NCBI RefSeq assembly: GCF_003258865.1
Contig: NZ_NPEX01000018.1
Span: 1 to 45,071 of the forward strand
Origin: Rhodoplanes roseus
GTDB taxonomy: Bacteria; Pseudomonadota; Alphaproteobacteria; Rhizobiales; Xanthobacteraceae
DNA length: 45,071 nucleotides
Direction: 5' to 3'
Both the position numbers and the translations under genes were made by a program. Of this stretch, positions 35,066 through 44,767 are shown piece after piece; position 1 is the first letter of the stretch, and every line of letters starts with the position of its first letter. The notes below the pieces were generated by a model. It was not told the DNA's origin and ran no database searches. It was given only the letters and a program-made list of their open reading frames with translations.

Positions 35066-36249
35066 TGCACACCCGCGAAGTTTTCGATTGGGCCGACCCG
35101 TTCCGGCTCGAGGAGCAGCTCACCGAGGAGGAGCGCCTGGTCGCCACGACAGCGCGCGACTACGCGCAGGACAGGCTGGTTCCCCGCGTCGTCGACGCGT
35201 TCCGCAACGAGACGACGGACCCGGCGATCTTTCGCGAGATGGGCGAGCTCGGCCTGCTCGGCCCGACCGTCGCGCCGGCCTATGGCGGCTCCGGCCTCGG
35301 CTACGTCGCCTACGGGCTGATCGCCCGCGAGATCGAGCGGGTCGACTCCGGCTACCGTTCGATGATGAGCGTGCAGTCCTCGCTCGTGATGGTGCCGATC
35401 GAAGCGTTCGGCACCGAAGAGCAGAAGCAGCGATATCTGCCGAAGCTCGCCAGCGGCGCCTGGATCGGGTGCTTCGGCCTCACCGAGCCGAACCACGGCT
35501 CGGATCCCGGCTCGATGGTGACGCGTGCCGTCAAGGTCGCGGGCGGCTACAGCCTCTCGGGCGCCAAGACCTGGATCACCAACGCGCCGATCGCCGACGT
35601 CTTCGTCGTCTGGGCCAAGACCGGGGACGGCCTCATCCGCGGCTTCATCCTGGAGAAAGGCTTCAAAGGTCTGTCTGCTCCCGCGATCCACGGCAAGGTC
35701 GGCCTGAAGGCGTCGATCACGGGCGAGATCGTGATGGACGACGTCTTCGTGCCGGAGGAGAACCTTCTGCCCGGCGTGACCGGCTTGAAGGGCCCGTTCA
35801 CCTGCCTCAACTCGGCCCGCTTCGGCATCGCGTGGGGCGCGCTCGGCGCCGCCGAGGACTGCTATGCCACGGCGCGCCGCTACGTGCTCGACCGCAAGCA
35901 GTTCGGCCGTCCGCTCGCCGCCAACCAGCTCGTCCAGAAGAAGCTCGCCGACATGGTGACCGAGATCGCGCTCGGCCTGCAGGGTTGCCTGCGGCTCGGC
36001 CGCATGAAGGAGAACGGCCACCCGCCCGTCGAGCTCACCTCGATCCTCAAGCGCAACTCCTGCGGCAAGGCCCTCGACATCGCGCGTACCGCCCGCGACA
36101 TGCTCGGCGGCAACGGCATCTCGGACGAGTTCGGCATCGCCCGGCATCTGGTGAATCTCGAGGTGGTCAACACCTACGAGGGCACGCACGACATCCATGC
36201 GCTGATCATCGGCCGCGCCGCGACCGGCATCGCCGCGTTCGCGACCTGA
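35062..36249 (+). CDS. gcdH: Glutaryl-CoA dehydrogenase
   Basis: A 395-residue acyl-CoA dehydrogenase of the glutaryl-CoA type, which oxidises and decarboxylates glutaryl-CoA to crotonyl-CoA. Supporting signatures are [52 protein letters not shown], the arginine-rich [19 protein letters not shown] and [17 protein letters not shown] with the catalytic glutamate. The product could enter beta-oxidation through the fused protein at 37069. This supports a route in which the reduced ring is opened to a dicarboxylic CoA ester and shortened to glutaryl-CoA. Confidence 0.9.
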   Translation: MMHTREVFDWADPFRLEEQLTEEERLVATTARDYAQDRLVPRVVDAFRNETTDPAIFREMGELGLLGPTVAPAYGGSGLGYVAYGLIAREIERVDSGYRSMMSVQSSLVMVPIEAFGTEEQKQRYLPKLASGAWIGCFGLTEPNHGSDPGSMVTRAVKVAGGYSLSGAKTWITNAPIADVFVVWAKTGDGLIRGFILEKGFKGLSAPAIHGKVGLKASITGEIVMDDVFVPEENLLPGVTGLKGPFTCLNSARFGIAWGALGAAEDCYATARRYVLDRKQFGRPLAANQLVQKKLADMVTEIALGLQGCLRLGRMKENGHPPVELTSILKRNSCGKALDIARTARDMLGGNGISDEFGIARHLVNLEVVNTYEGTHDIHALIIGRAATGIAAFAT

Positions 36250-36259
36250 GGCGGCGCCG

Positions 36260-36691
36260 ATGGCCTTCGCGACCTCACGTCCGCTCGGCTTCGGCGACTG
36301 CGATCCCGCCGGGATCGCCTATTTCCCGGCCTATATGGACATGCTGGTCGCGGTGACCGAGGAGATGTTCGCCGATTTCGGCGCGCCGTGGCCCGAGATG
36401 GTCCGCGATCGCCGCATCGGCGTGCCGACCGTGAAGCTGGACGTCGACTTCTCGACGCCGGCGTTCCACGGCGACCGGCTCGACTTCACCGTGGCGGTCG
36501 CCGCCCTCGGCCGAAGCTCGGCCGATCTGCGGCACCGCGTCGTCGTCGGCGACCGAACGGTGTGGACGGCACGGCAGGTGCTGGTCGCGACCTCGCTCGA
36601 CACGCATCGGGCCGTCGCCTGGCCCGACGACATCCGCGCCGGCTTGGCCGCGCATCTGGAGAAGCAGCATGCACCAGATCCTGCAGCCTGA
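36260..36691 (+). CDS. 4-hydroxybenzoyl-CoA thioesterase-type hotdog protein
   Basis: A 143-residue hotdog-fold thioesterase with the signature FGDCDPAGIAYFPAY, containing the catalytic aspartate of the 4HBT family. In aromatic CoA pathways such enzymes release CoA from dead-end or stalled thioesters and prevent CoA depletion. It overlaps the ridA gene by 23 bases. Confidence 0.85.
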   Translation: MAFATSRPLGFGDCDPAGIAYFPAYMDMLVAVTEEMFADFGAPWPEMVRDRRIGVPTVKLDVDFSTPAFHGDRLDFTVAVAALGRSSADLRHRVVVGDRTVWTARQVLVATSLDTHRAVAWPDDIRAGLAAHLEKQHAPDPAA

Positions 36692-37064
36692 GGGCTGGTC
36701 CAAGCCGGTCGGCTACGCCAACGGCGTGATCGCCCACGGGCGGCAGATCTATGTCGGCGGGCAGATCGGCTGGACGCCGCACCAGGTGTTCGAGTCGGAC
36801 GATCTGGTCGATCAGGTTCGGCAGACATTGCGCAACATCGTCTCGGTCCTGCGCGAAGGCGGCGCCGAGCCGCAGCACATCGTCTCGATGACGTGGTACT
36901 TCACCGACAAGCAGGACTACCTCGCACGTCTCAGGGAGATCGGCGCGGTCTATCGCGACGAGATCGGCCGCCATTATCCTGCGATGGCGGCCGTCCAGGT
37001 GGTCGCGCTGATGGAGGACCGCGCCAAGGTCGAGATCCAGGCCACCGCGGTCGTTCCGGAGTGA
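36669..37064 (+). CDS. RidA-family imine/enamine deaminase
   Basis: A 131-residue YjgF/YER057c/UK114 (RidA) protein: NGVIAHGRQIYVGGQIGWTP, a central DQVRQTLRNIVSVLREGGA and a C-terminal MAAVQVVALMEDRAKVEIQA that places an arginine/lysine and glutamate near the expected pocket. RidA enzymes hydrolyse enamines and imines to ketones plus ammonia. In an operon whose first enzyme makes a cyclic enamine CoA ester (2-amino-5-oxocyclohex-1-ene-carboxyl-CoA), this protein is a natural candidate for the deamination step; that link is inferred. Confidence 0.85.
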   Translation: MHQILQPEGWSKPVGYANGVIAHGRQIYVGGQIGWTPHQVFESDDLVDQVRQTLRNIVSVLREGGAEPQHIVSMTWYFTDKQDYLARLREIGAVYRDEIGRHYPAMAAVQVVALMEDRAKVEIQATAVVPE

Positions 37065-37068
37065 ACGC

Positions 37069-39063
37069 ATGACCCTGCACATCGACACGAACGCGGCGCC
37101 GGGCGCCACGGCGTTCTCGGAAACGGTGCGCGGCGTTCTGGACGACGGCGTCCTGCTGGTGACGATCGACAATCCTCCGGTGAACGCCACCGGCACCGAC
37201 GTGCGCGCCGGCCTGCTCGCCGCCGTGACGGCAGCGCAGTCGGACGGCGAGGTCGCCGCGCTCGTGATCACGGGGGCCGGCAAGACGTTCATCGGCGGCG
37301 CCGACATCCGCGAGCTCGACGCGCCCCCGAGCGAGCCGACATTGCCGAGCGTGGTCGCCGCGATCGAAGGCTCGGCAAAGCCGGTGGTCGCGGCCGTGAA
37401 CGGCGCGGCGCTCGGCGGCGGCCTCGAGGTCGCGCTCGCCTGCCACGTGCGGGTCGCATCGAAGGGGGCGAGGCTCGGCCTTCCCGAGGTGAAGCTCGGC
37501 GTCGTTCCCGGCGCCGGCGGCACGCAGCGGCTGCCGCGGCTCGCGGGAATTCCGGCCGCGATCGAGCTGATCGCGACCGGCAGGACCATGGGCGCCGAAG
37601 AGGCGGTCGAGCGCGGCATCGTCGATCGCATCGCCGACGAGGCGATCGCGCAGGCGCAGGCGACGGCCCGCCGTCTCGTCGGCACAGCGCCGCGGCGGAC
37701 GGGCGCGCTCGCAGTCCCGGCGGCGGACCGGAATGCGATCGAGGGGGCTGCGGGAAAAGCACTGGCCCGCGCTCGCGGTCAGGTGGCGCCGGGCGAAGCC
37801 GTGCGGCTGGTGCGCGCCGCCGCCGACCTGTCGCTATCGGAGGGGCTCGCCGAGGAACGTGCGACCTTCCTGCGCCTTCGTGGAAGCCCCCAGGCGGCCG
37901 CGCTGCGTCACGTCTTCTTCGCCGAGCGCGCCGCCGCCAAGGTGGAAGGCCTCGACGGCGTAACGCCGCGGCCGGTCGAGACTCTCGGTATCGTCGGCCT
38001 CGGCCTGATGGGCGCCGGCATCGCGACCGCGGCACTGGACGCCGGCTTCCGCGTGATCGGCGCCGACGTGACGGACGAGGCCGCCGCGAAGGGGCGGGAG
38101 CGGATCGCGACGCTGCTCGACCGCGCCGTGGCCTCCGGCAAGAGCACGGCCGCGGCGCGTGACGACAGGCTTGGCCGCCTCGTGACGGCGGGATCGCTCG
38201 ATCCGCTCGCGGCTGCCGACCTCGTGATCGAGGCTGTGTTCGACGATCTCGGCGTGAAGACGGAGCTCTTCAGGCGCCTCGATACCGTCGTGAGGCCGGA
38301 CGCCATGCTGGCGACCAACACCAGCTACCTGAATCCGGACCACATCGCCGCCGCGACCCGGCGGCCCGAGCGCGTCGTCGGGCTGCACTTCTTCTCGCCG
38401 GCGAACGTGATGCGGCTGGCCGAGGTGGTGCGCTGCGCCCGGACGGCGCCGGACGTGCTGGCCACCAGTCTCGGTGTCGCGCGAAAACTGGGGAAGCTGC
38501 CGATCGTCTGCGGCGTGACCGAGGGCTTCATCGGCAACCGCGTCTACTCGGCCTATCGCCGCGAGGCGGAGTTTCTGGTCGAGGACGGCGCCGCGCCGGA
38601 GGGGATCGACGCCGCGATGGAGGCGTACGGCTTCGCCATGGGGCCGTTCGCCGTGTTCGATCTGGCCGGCCTGGAGATCGCCTGGGCGCGGCGCAAGCGC
38701 GACGCCGCGAGCCGCGATCGGGCAGCCCGCTATGTCGATATTCCGGACCGCCTCTGCGAGGCCGGACGCTTCGGCCAGAAGACCGGCCGCGGCTGGTACG
38801 ACTATCGTGAGGGCAAGCGAAAGGTCGATCCGGACGTGACCGCCCTGATCACCGCCGCGCGCGCCGCCAAGGGCATCGTTCCGCGAAACATTCCGGCCGA
38901 CGAGATCGTCCGTCGCCTGCTCGCCGCCATGGCGGCGGAGGGCGAAGCGCTGCTGAACGAAAAGATCGCGGCGCGGGCGAGCGACATCGACCTCGTGATG
39001 ATCAACGGCTACGGCTTTCCGGCCCACAAGGGCGGCCCGATGTACGCGGCCGCGCGAACCTGA
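37069..39063 (+). CDS. Fused enoyl-CoA hydratase/3-hydroxyacyl-CoA dehydrogenase (FadB-like), short C-terminus
   Basis: A 664-residue multifunctional beta-oxidation enzyme. The crotonase domain comes first (VTIDNPPVNATG, VITGAGKTFIGGADIRELD, NGAALGGGLEVALACH). The NAD-dependent dehydrogenase follows (TLGIVGLGLMGAGIATAAL, VVGLHFFSPANVMRLAEVVR). The C-terminal domain repeats end at YGFPAHKGGPMYAAART. Relatives usually continue 30-50 residues beyond this GGPM motif, so the protein is probably shortened at its end. A palindromic repeat begins about 48 bases after the stop and may mark the event. Catalytic parts are upstream, so activity is likely retained. Confidence 0.88.
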   Translation: MTLHIDTNAAPGATAFSETVRGVLDDGVLLVTIDNPPVNATGTDVRAGLLAAVTAAQSDGEVAALVITGAGKTFIGGADIRELDAPPSEPTLPSVVAAIEGSAKPVVAAVNGAALGGGLEVALACHVRVASKGARLGLPEVKLGVVPGAGGTQRLPRLAGIPAAIELIATGRTMGAEEAVERGIVDRIADEAIAQAQATARRLVGTAPRRTGALAVPAADRNAIEGAAGKALARARGQVAPGEAVRLVRAAADLSLSEGLAEERATFLRLRGSPQAAALRHVFFAERAAAKVEGLDGVTPRPVETLGIVGLGLMGAGIATAALDAGFRVIGADVTDEAAAKGRERIATLLDRAVASGKSTAAARDDRLGRLVTAGSLDPLAAADLVIEAVFDDLGVKTELFRRLDTVVRPDAMLATNTSYLNPDHIAAATRRPERVVGLHFFSPANVMRLAEVVRCARTAPDVLATSLGVARKLGKLPIVCGVTEGFIGNRVYSAYRREAEFLVEDGAAPEGIDAAMEAYGFAMGPFAVFDLAGLEIAWARRKRDAASRDRAARYVDIPDRLCEAGRFGQKTGRGWYDYREGKRKVDPDVTALITAARAAKGIVPRNIPADEIVRRLLAAMAAEGEALLNEKIAARASDIDLVMINGYGFPAHKGGPMYAAART

Positions 39064-39110
39064 TCAGCAAGCCCGCCGGAACACGACGGCATTCTCCGCA
39101 TCCGGGGCTC

Positions 39111-39275
39111 ACCCCCCTCCCCGACCCTCCCCCGCAAGGGGGGAGAGAGCAGACTGCGGCGAGTGGTGAATTGATGTCATCGCGACAGAGACGAAGACGC
39201 AGCAGCTCTGATCAGCACAGCGCTGCGGCTCTTGCGTTCCCTCCCCCCTTGCGGGGGAGGGATAGGGAGGGGGGT
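39111..39275. repeat. MITE-like 37-bp inverted repeat flanking 91 bases
   Basis: The arm at 39111-39147 (starting ACCCCCCTCCCCGACC) and the arm at 39239-39275 are reverse complements with 33 of 37 matches. Each arm is also a hairpin (CCTCCCCC-GCAA-GGGGGGA type). It lies in the roughly 270-base convergent gap between the FadB-like and ligase genes, with no gene inside. It could serve as a two-way terminator or be a small non-autonomous element. Confidence 0.7.
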
Positions 39276-39333
39276 TGCCCCGTCTGCGAGACTCTCGTCT
39301 CTTCAATCAGAATGCGCCGCCAAAGATGGTGGC

Positions 39334-40959
39334 TCACCCCGCCTTGGCGAGACGGAGCTGGAAGCGCTGGATCTTTCCCGTCGAGGTCTTCGGCAGCGCG
39401 TCGACGAACGTGATCGCGCGCGGATACTTGTAGGGCGCGATGGTCGCCTTGACGTGATTCTGCAGGGCCAGCACCAGGGCGGAGTCGGGCATCCGTCCGG
39501 CCGCCAGCACCACATAGGCGGCGACGATCTGCCCGCGCTCCTCGTCGGGCATGCCGACCACGGCGCATTCGGCCACCGCGTCGTGAGCGAGCAGCGCCGC
39601 CTCGACCTCGGGACCGGCGATGTTGTAGCCGGCCGAGACGATCATGTCGTCGCTGCGCGCGGCGAAGTGGAAGTAGCCGTCGTCGTCCTGGACGAAGGAA
39701 TCGCCGGTGATGTTCCAGCCGGCCTTCACGTAGTCGGCCTGACGAGGATCGTCGAGATAGCGGCAGCCGGTCGGCCCGCGCACCGCCAGCCGACCCACCG
39801 TGCCGCGCGGCACCTCGGTCATGGCGTCGTCGACCACCTTGGCCTCGTAGCCCGGCACTGGACGCCCGGTACGGCCGGGGCCGCGATCGTCCAGCGTGTT
39901 GGAGACGAAGACGTGCAGCATCTCGGTCGAGCCGATGCCGTCGAGGATCGGCGTGCCGGTGCGTCGGGTCCAGGCCTCGTACACGGGCGCCGGCAGCGTC
40001 TCGCCGGCCGACACGGCGATCCGCAGCGAGGAGAGATCCGCGCCCTCGTCCATGGCGGACAGCATGGCGCGGTAGGCGGTCGGCGCCGTGAAGCAGACCG
40101 TCGCCTTGTAGGTGTCGATGATCTTCACGAGATTGGGCGGCGTGGCGGCCTCGAGCAGCGCCGCAGCGGCGCCGAAGCGCAGCGGAAACACCGCGAGGCC
40201 GCCGAGCCCGAACGTGAAGGCGATCGGCGGCGAGCCGACGAACACGTCGTCCGGCCGGACCTGCAGCACGTGCCTCGCATAGGTGTCGGCGATCGCGAGG
40301 ATGTCGCGATGAAAATGCATGGTCGCCTTCGGCACGCCGGTGGTGCCGGACGTGAAGCCGAGCAGCGCGACGTCGTCACGCCCGGTGCGAACCGCCTCGA
40401 AGCGCACCGGCTTGTCGAGCGCGATCCGGTCGAGCTCGGCGTCGTGGTTGGCGGTACCGTCGAAGCCGACCACGAATTTCAGGAAGGCACTGTCCTTGGC
40501 GCAGGCGACCAGCTCGTCGAGGATGCGGGTGTCGCACAGCGCGACCGTGATCTCGGCCTTGTCGACGATCTTGGCCAGCTCGCCGGCCCGCAGCATCGGC
40601 ATGGTGTTGACCACCACGGCGCCGGCCTTGGTGGCGGCCAGCCAGCAGGCGATCATGGCCGGATTGTTGGCCGAGCGGATCAGCACCCGGTTGCCCGGCT
40701 TCACGCCGTAGTTCTCGACCAGCGCGCGCGCGAGCCGGTTGGTCCAGTCGGACAGCTCCTTGTAGGTGCGGCGGCGACCGTTGCCGATCAGCGCGACATT
40801 GTCGCCGAAGCCGCACTCGACCATCCGGTCGGTCAGCTCGACGGCGGAATTGATGTACTCGGGATAAGAGAGGTCGCCTTGCGGCATGTCGGGCCAGGCG
40901 TCGACCGGCGGAAGCCGATCCCGTGTGAACGTGTCGACATGGACCGACGGACCCAGCAT
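39334..40959 (-). CDS. 2-aminobenzoate-CoA ligase (benzoate-CoA ligase family)
   Basis: An acyl-adenylate-forming ligase of 541 residues that would activate anthranilate with ATP and CoA, the first step of the pathway. It has the P-loop-like FTSGTTGVPKATMH (202-214), the DGIGSTEMLHVFVSN motif of the aromatic group, the hinge region in FVQDDDGYFHFAARSDDMIV and the catalytic lysine Lys529 in PKTSTGKIQRF. Substrate choice between benzoate, aminobenzoate and salicylate rests on the neighbouring monooxygenase, not on residues I can verify. It is read opposite to the operon, and its upstream region carries two motifs shared with the livJ and monooxygenase promoters. Confidence 0.85.
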   Translation of the reverse strand: MLGPSVHVDTFTRDRLPPVDAWPDMPQGDLSYPEYINSAVELTDRMVECGFGDNVALIGNGRRRTYKELSDWTNRLARALVENYGVKPGNRVLIRSANNPAMIACWLAATKAGAVVVNTMPMLRAGELAKIVDKAEITVALCDTRILDELVACAKDSAFLKFVVGFDGTANHDAELDRIALDKPVRFEAVRTGRDDVALLGFTSGTTGVPKATMHFHRDILAIADTYARHVLQVRPDDVFVGSPPIAFTFGLGGLAVFPLRFGAAAALLEAATPPNLVKIIDTYKATVCFTAPTAYRAMLSAMDEGADLSSLRIAVSAGETLPAPVYEAWTRRTGTPILDGIGSTEMLHVFVSNTLDDRGPGRTGRPVPGYEAKVVDDAMTEVPRGTVGRLAVRGPTGCRYLDDPRQADYVKAGWNITGDSFVQDDDGYFHFAARSDDMIVSAGYNIAGPEVEAALLAHDAVAECAVVGMPDEERGQIVAAYVVLAAGRMPDSALVLALQNHVKATIAPYKYPRAITFVDALPKTSTGKIQRFQLRLAKAG

Positions 40960-41091
40960 CTGTGTCGCCCTCTCGCGGTGACGATCGTGCGCCCGGCCGT
41001 CTGCGCCGGGCGGATGTCGATGACGCCTCCACCGACATGCTGCACGTCGTCCGCTTATCGGCCATCAGGTTGTCATAGGGCGATTTTTCCT

Positions 41092-41120
41092 TCAAGCATA
41101 AAATTTCTGCACATAAAGCA
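41092..41120 (-). promoter_or_regulatory. Candidate operator region upstream of the CoA ligase
   Basis: TCAAGCATAA (41092-41101) is identical to part of the livJ operator and ACATAAAGCA (41111-41120) to part of the monooxygenase operator. On the minus strand this reads TGCTTTATGT...TTATGCTTGA, about 130 bases before the ligase start. TTGCTT and TATGCT 15 bases apart could be a weak promoter. The rest of 40960-41299 shows nothing recognisable. Confidence 0.55.
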
Positions 41121-41299
41121 ATGTGTTCCGGATCCGAAGGCCGCCCACTCCTTTCGGAGAACCCCCTGATCGATCGACGCCTTTGGTCGCGGAGCAGAGC
41201 GCGCGGCGGCACCGGCCGGTGCCCGCTGCAGACGCACCGGGATGCGGCGCACTGCATCTTTCCTGCGCGACATCAGCATTGAACCGGAGGGTCGGCAAT

Positions 41300-41319
41300 A
41301 CATTTGACATATGAAATGT
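41300..41319 (+). promoter_or_regulatory. Candidate autoregulatory operator of the MarR gene
   Basis: ACATTT-GACATATG-AAATGT is a perfect palindrome with 6-bp arms, 26 bases before the chosen marR start. The core GACATA also occurs in the monooxygenase operator. Its position suits repression of marR by its own product. Confidence 0.6.
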
Positions 41320-41345
41320 CCGCATCCCATGATATCTCTTCGATC

Positions 41346-41855
41346 ATGACCGATTCCAGTGTCGACGACGTCGAAGCGCTCGTGCGCGACGAGCCGGCCG
41401 GCTCGAAGATGGAGCTCAGGCTGTGGCTCCGTCTGCTGTCCTGCTCGAATCTGATCAGTGCCGAAATCCGCCGCAGGCTGCGGGTCGACTTCGACGTGAC
41501 GCTGCCCCGGTTCGACGTGATGGCGCAGCTGCACCGCGAGCCGGACGGCTTGAGGCTGGGTGACCTGTCACGCCGCATGATGGTCACCAACGGCAACATC
41601 ACGGGCCTGATCGATCGCCTGGCCGAGGAGGGCCTGGTGGTCCGCGAGGCCGACCCGGACGACCGGCGCGCCATCACGGTGCGGCTCACCCGCGCCGGAT
41701 CGAAGATGTTCCGGATGATGGCGGCCGCTCACGAAACCTGGATCCACGAGATGTTCGGCCGACTGACGCCGAAGACCCTGGACCGCCTCCTGGACGACCT
41801 CCAGGCCCTGAAGGTCTCGGCCGCCGGCGGGCTGCGCGGCGCCGACCCGGAGTAG
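41346..41855 (+). CDS. MarR-family transcriptional regulator
   Basis: A 169-residue winged-helix regulator. DLSRRMMVTNGNITGLIDRL is the recognition helix-turn-helix, and GLVVREADPDDRRAITVRLT the wing with the MarR signature DDRR. MarR proteins in aromatic CoA pathways are usually repressors released by a CoA ester or the acid. The ATG at 41346 is chosen; the open frame back to 41304 would run through the palindrome at 41300-41319. It lies beside the ligase, and operator-like sites in four promoters of the locus point to it as their regulator, by inference. Confidence 0.85.
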   Translation: MTDSSVDDVEALVRDEPAGSKMELRLWLRLLSCSNLISAEIRRRLRVDFDVTLPRFDVMAQLHREPDGLRLGDLSRRMMVTNGNITGLIDRLAEEGLVVREADPDDRRAITVRLTRAGSKMFRMMAAAHETWIHEMFGRLTPKTLDRLLDDLQALKVSAAGGLRGADPE

Positions 41856-41901
41856 ACCTGCCGAGCGTGGCGGTAGGGATGCTCCGGCTCGCGACCTCGG
41901 C

Positions 41902-43308
41902 TCAGATGTCGCGCGGAGATCGGGCCGGCAGGCGAACCACCATGCAGGCGCCCGGTCCGGCACGCGGACCGAGGACGAGCGAGCCGCCGTGCTCGCTCAC
42001 GATCGAATAGGAGATCCACAGGCCGAGCCCGGTCCCCTTTCCAACCGGCTTGGTCGTGAAGAACGGCTCGAAGATCTTGTCGGCCACGGCCGGGTCGATA
42101 CCCGGGCCGTTGTCCGCCACCGTGATCACGGTCTCGGCCGCTCGCGTCGCGAGCGTGACGATGATCTCGGGGTCCGGGACGGTCGAGACGGCGTCGAGCG
42201 CATTGTCGATCAGGTTGACGAAGACCTGATGGATCTTGCCCTCGTCGCCCATCACGTGAGCCGGCTGGTCGAGATCGAGCCGGATCCGCGCTCGGCTGTT
42301 CTTGGCACGTTGCGCCCATTGGGCCGCGGTGCGCACCGTCGCGACGAGGTCCACCGGCTGCCGCTCCCGCGGGCTCGCGAACGACAGCCGCCGCAGATTG
42401 CGGACGATCTCACTGATCCGGACGGCGCCTTCCAGGGTTCCGTCGATCAGCGGACCGAGATCCGCCAGGAGCGCATCGATCTTGTGCTCACGGCGCAAGC
42501 CGTCGCAGGCCGCCGCCGGCGCGAGCGCATGGAGGTCCTCCAAGTAACGCTCGAGCGATCCGCGATAGCGGGCGAGCGTGTGGAGATTGGCATAGACGAA
42601 GCTGATCGGGTTGTTCAGCTCGTGCGCCACGCCGGCCACGAGCCGGCCGATGCTCGCCATCTTCTCCTGCTCGACGAGGGTGCGCTGGGCGTCCTGGAGA
42701 TCGCGATGCGCCTTGTCCAGCGCCACATAGGCGCGCCGCAGCTCGCCCACCGGCCGTCCGGTCAGCACGGCGCCGGCCGGCCGCTTGTTCCGGCCGAGCC
42801 GGACCGAGGCGGCGACCGCCATCAGGTCGGACGTTCCCGCCGCCGTCTCGAACCGGATTTCGAGGTCCCGGCTGCCCGTGCCACGGGCCAGAACGGCGGC
42901 GAGCTCGTGGTGGTCGTGACGATCGACGACCGACGCGAGGGCACGGCCGATCAGGGCGTCCTCGCTCTCGCCGACGAGCCGCTCGAACGCCGCATTGACC
43001 TGGACGATCGAGGCGCGCTCGTCGACCACGACGAGAATGTCGGAGACCGAGGCGAGAACGCTGGAAATGAACGCCTGCGCCTCTTCCAGCGCCGTGTTCT
43101 TGCTCTCCAGGTCGCTCTCGTAGCGCAGCAGGTCGGAATAGACCTCGTCGATCTTGTCGATCACCTCGATCCAGACGCGTTCCTGATCACCGTCGAGCGT
43201 GATCGTGCCGTCGCGGGTCATGTGGGCGACGAGGTTCTTCGGCCGCGAGGGATCGTCCGCCGGCGTGTCCTTGTGGGTCGATCCACCCGGCCGGCGCTCA
43301 GTGGCCAT
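41902..43308 (-). CDS. hupT: PAS sensor histidine kinase, HupT-like
   Basis: A 468-residue soluble kinase with no membrane helix. After a coiled N-terminus comes a PAS domain ([20 protein letters not shown]), then the phosphoacceptor helix [20 protein letters not shown] and the ATPase domain ([10 protein letters not shown]-type N box in [56 protein letters not shown]). In hydrogenase clusters HupT controls the HupR/HoxA activator in response to hydrogen. The ATG at 43308 overlaps the regulator gene by 11 bases. The identity rests on family likeness plus position beside hoxA/hupR and hypE. Confidence 0.82.
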   Translation of the reverse strand: MATERRPGGSTHKDTPADDPSRPKNLVAHMTRDGTITLDGDQERVWIEVIDKIDEVYSDLLRYESDLESKNTALEEAQAFISSVLASVSDILVVVDERASIVQVNAAFERLVGESEDALIGRALASVVDRHDHHELAAVLARGTGSRDLEIRFETAAGTSDLMAVAASVRLGRNKRPAGAVLTGRPVGELRRAYVALDKAHRDLQDAQRTLVEQEKMASIGRLVAGVAHELNNPISFVYANLHTLARYRGSLERYLEDLHALAPAAACDGLRREHKIDALLADLGPLIDGTLEGAVRISEIVRNLRRLSFASPRERQPVDLVATVRTAAQWAQRAKNSRARIRLDLDQPAHVMGDEGKIHQVFVNLIDNALDAVSTVPDPEIIVTLATRAAETVITVADNGPGIDPAVADKIFEPFFTTKPVGKGTGLGLWISYSIVSEHGGSLVLGPRAGPGACMVVRLPARSPRDI

Positions 43309-44752
43309 CGGCCGCTCCGCCGTTCCCGGCGTGGCGCTGCAATCCGAACCGCTGCATCTTGGCGCGCAGGCCGACACGCGACAGGCCGAGGCTCCCGGCG
43401 ACCCGGCTGATGTTGCCGTTGCAGCGATCGAGCGCCTCCTGGATCTGGGCTTTCTCCAAGGCCTCGATATGGTCCCTCAAGGTCGCTGTCGCCGTTGCCG
43501 CCGCCGCGTGCTGCGGGTGTGCAATGCGCCCGGACAGCAGATCCGGCGCGAGCGGCTCGTCCGCGTCGGACAGAGCCACCATGCGCTGGATCTCGTTGTG
43601 CAGCTCGCGAACATTGCCGGGCCAGTCATAGGCCTGCATCCGCCGCACCGTCTCGGGCCGGAACCCCGGAACGGCGCGGTGGAAGGCGTGATTGACGTCC
43701 CGCAGGATGCGGGTGGCGATCGGCGGAATGTCCATCGGGCGGTCGGCCAGTGCCGGCACGTGAATCGGAAACGCCGCGAGCCGATAGTAGAGATCGCGGC
43801 GGAACCGGCCCGCCGCGACCTCGGCATCGAGATCCCGGTTGGTCGCCGAGATCACCCGGACGTCGACCTTGCGGGGACGCTGGGCGCCGAGCGGCCTGAT
43901 CTCGCCCTCCTGCAGGACGCGCAGCAGCTTGACCTGGAAGGACGGCGAGGTCTCGCCGATCTCGTCGAGAAAGATCGCGCCGCCGTCGGCGACCTCGAAC
44001 AGGCCGATGCGGTCCTGATAGGCGCCCGTGAAGGCGCCCTTCTTGCAGCCGAACAGCTCGCTTTCGAGGAGCTGGTCCGGCAGCGCGCCGCAGTTCTCCA
44101 CCACGAAGGGCTTCCCGGCTCGGCCCGAGCCGTGATGAATGGCGCGGGCCAGCAGCTCCTTGCCGGTCCCGGACGCGCCGGTGATCAGGACCGAGATGTC
44201 GTATTCGGTCGCGCGGCGGGCGAGGCTGATGACCTCGGCGATCGGACTGGTCGGCGCATGCACGATCGCGTCGAACTCGTAGCACAGGCGTTCGGCGCCG
44301 CGCTTGGCGGCGACGACGCTGCGCAGCCGCGCCTCGGTGGGCTTCGCCTCGACGGCGGCACCACCCGCCTCCTTCTGCAGCCGGAACAGCGCGGAGGCCT
44401 CGCGCACGCTCTCCACCAGCTTGTCCGGCTGCCACGGCTTGGTGATGAACTGATAGATGCCGGCCTCATTGATGCCGGCGATGATGTCCTCGGAGTCCAT
44501 GTAGCCGGAGATGATCAGGCGGACCGGATCGGGCCACTGGTCGCGGACTCGCTTGAGGAACGACACGCCGCTCTCGCCCGGCATCCGCTGGTCGCACAGG
44601 ATCACCTGCACCATCTCGCCGGCCAGCACGGTCTCGGCCTCCGCCGCGTTGTGCGCGCCGATGACCTCGAACTCGCCGGCCAGCACGCGGCGGATCGCCT
44701 CCACGGAGCGGATCTCGTCGTCGACTACCAGAACCGTGTTGGCGATCGTCAT
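43298..44752 (-). CDS. hoxA: Hydrogenase response regulator HoxA/HupR (NtrC family)
   Basis: A 484-residue activator: receiver domain with Asp54 in [10 protein letters not shown], an AAA+ domain with Walker [14 protein letters not shown] (191-203), the sigma-54 contact loop GAFTGA (239-244) and [12 protein letters not shown], and a Fis-type C-terminal helix-turn-helix ([20 protein letters not shown]). It matches the HoxA/HupR group that switches on uptake hydrogenase genes. The intact GAFTGA suggests use of sigma-54, although some HupR proteins work with sigma-70. It lies 15 bases after hypE and overlaps the kinase gene. Confidence 0.85.
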   Translation of the reverse strand: MTIANTVLVVDDEIRSVEAIRRVLAGEFEVIGAHNAAEAETVLAGEMVQVILCDQRMPGESGVSFLKRVRDQWPDPVRLIISGYMDSEDIIAGINEAGIYQFITKPWQPDKLVESVREASALFRLQKEAGGAAVEAKPTEARLRSVVAAKRGAERLCYEFDAIVHAPTSPIAEVISLARRATEYDISVLITGASGTGKELLARAIHHGSGRAGKPFVVENCGALPDQLLESELFGCKKGAFTGAYQDRIGLFEVADGGAIFLDEIGETSPSFQVKLLRVLQEGEIRPLGAQRPRKVDVRVISATNRDLDAEVAAGRFRRDLYYRLAAFPIHVPALADRPMDIPPIATRILRDVNHAFHRAVPGFRPETVRRMQAYDWPGNVRELHNEIQRMVALSDADEPLAPDLLSGRIAHPQHAAAATATATLRDHIEALEKAQIQEALDRCNGNISRVAGSLGLSRVGLRAKMQRFGLQRHAGNGGAADGH

Positions 44753-44767
44753 GACACCGGGTGGTCC

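Noticed and set aside
35062-36249. Isovaleryl- or butyryl-CoA dehydrogenase
   Set aside because: Signatures ([19 protein letters not shown], the [10 protein letters not shown] block) and context fit glutaryl-CoA dehydrogenase better.
39232-41169. A 645-codon plus-strand frame opposite the CoA ligase
   Set aside because: Repetitive Arg/Gly/Asp/His composition and no family; the ligase on the other strand is unmistakable.
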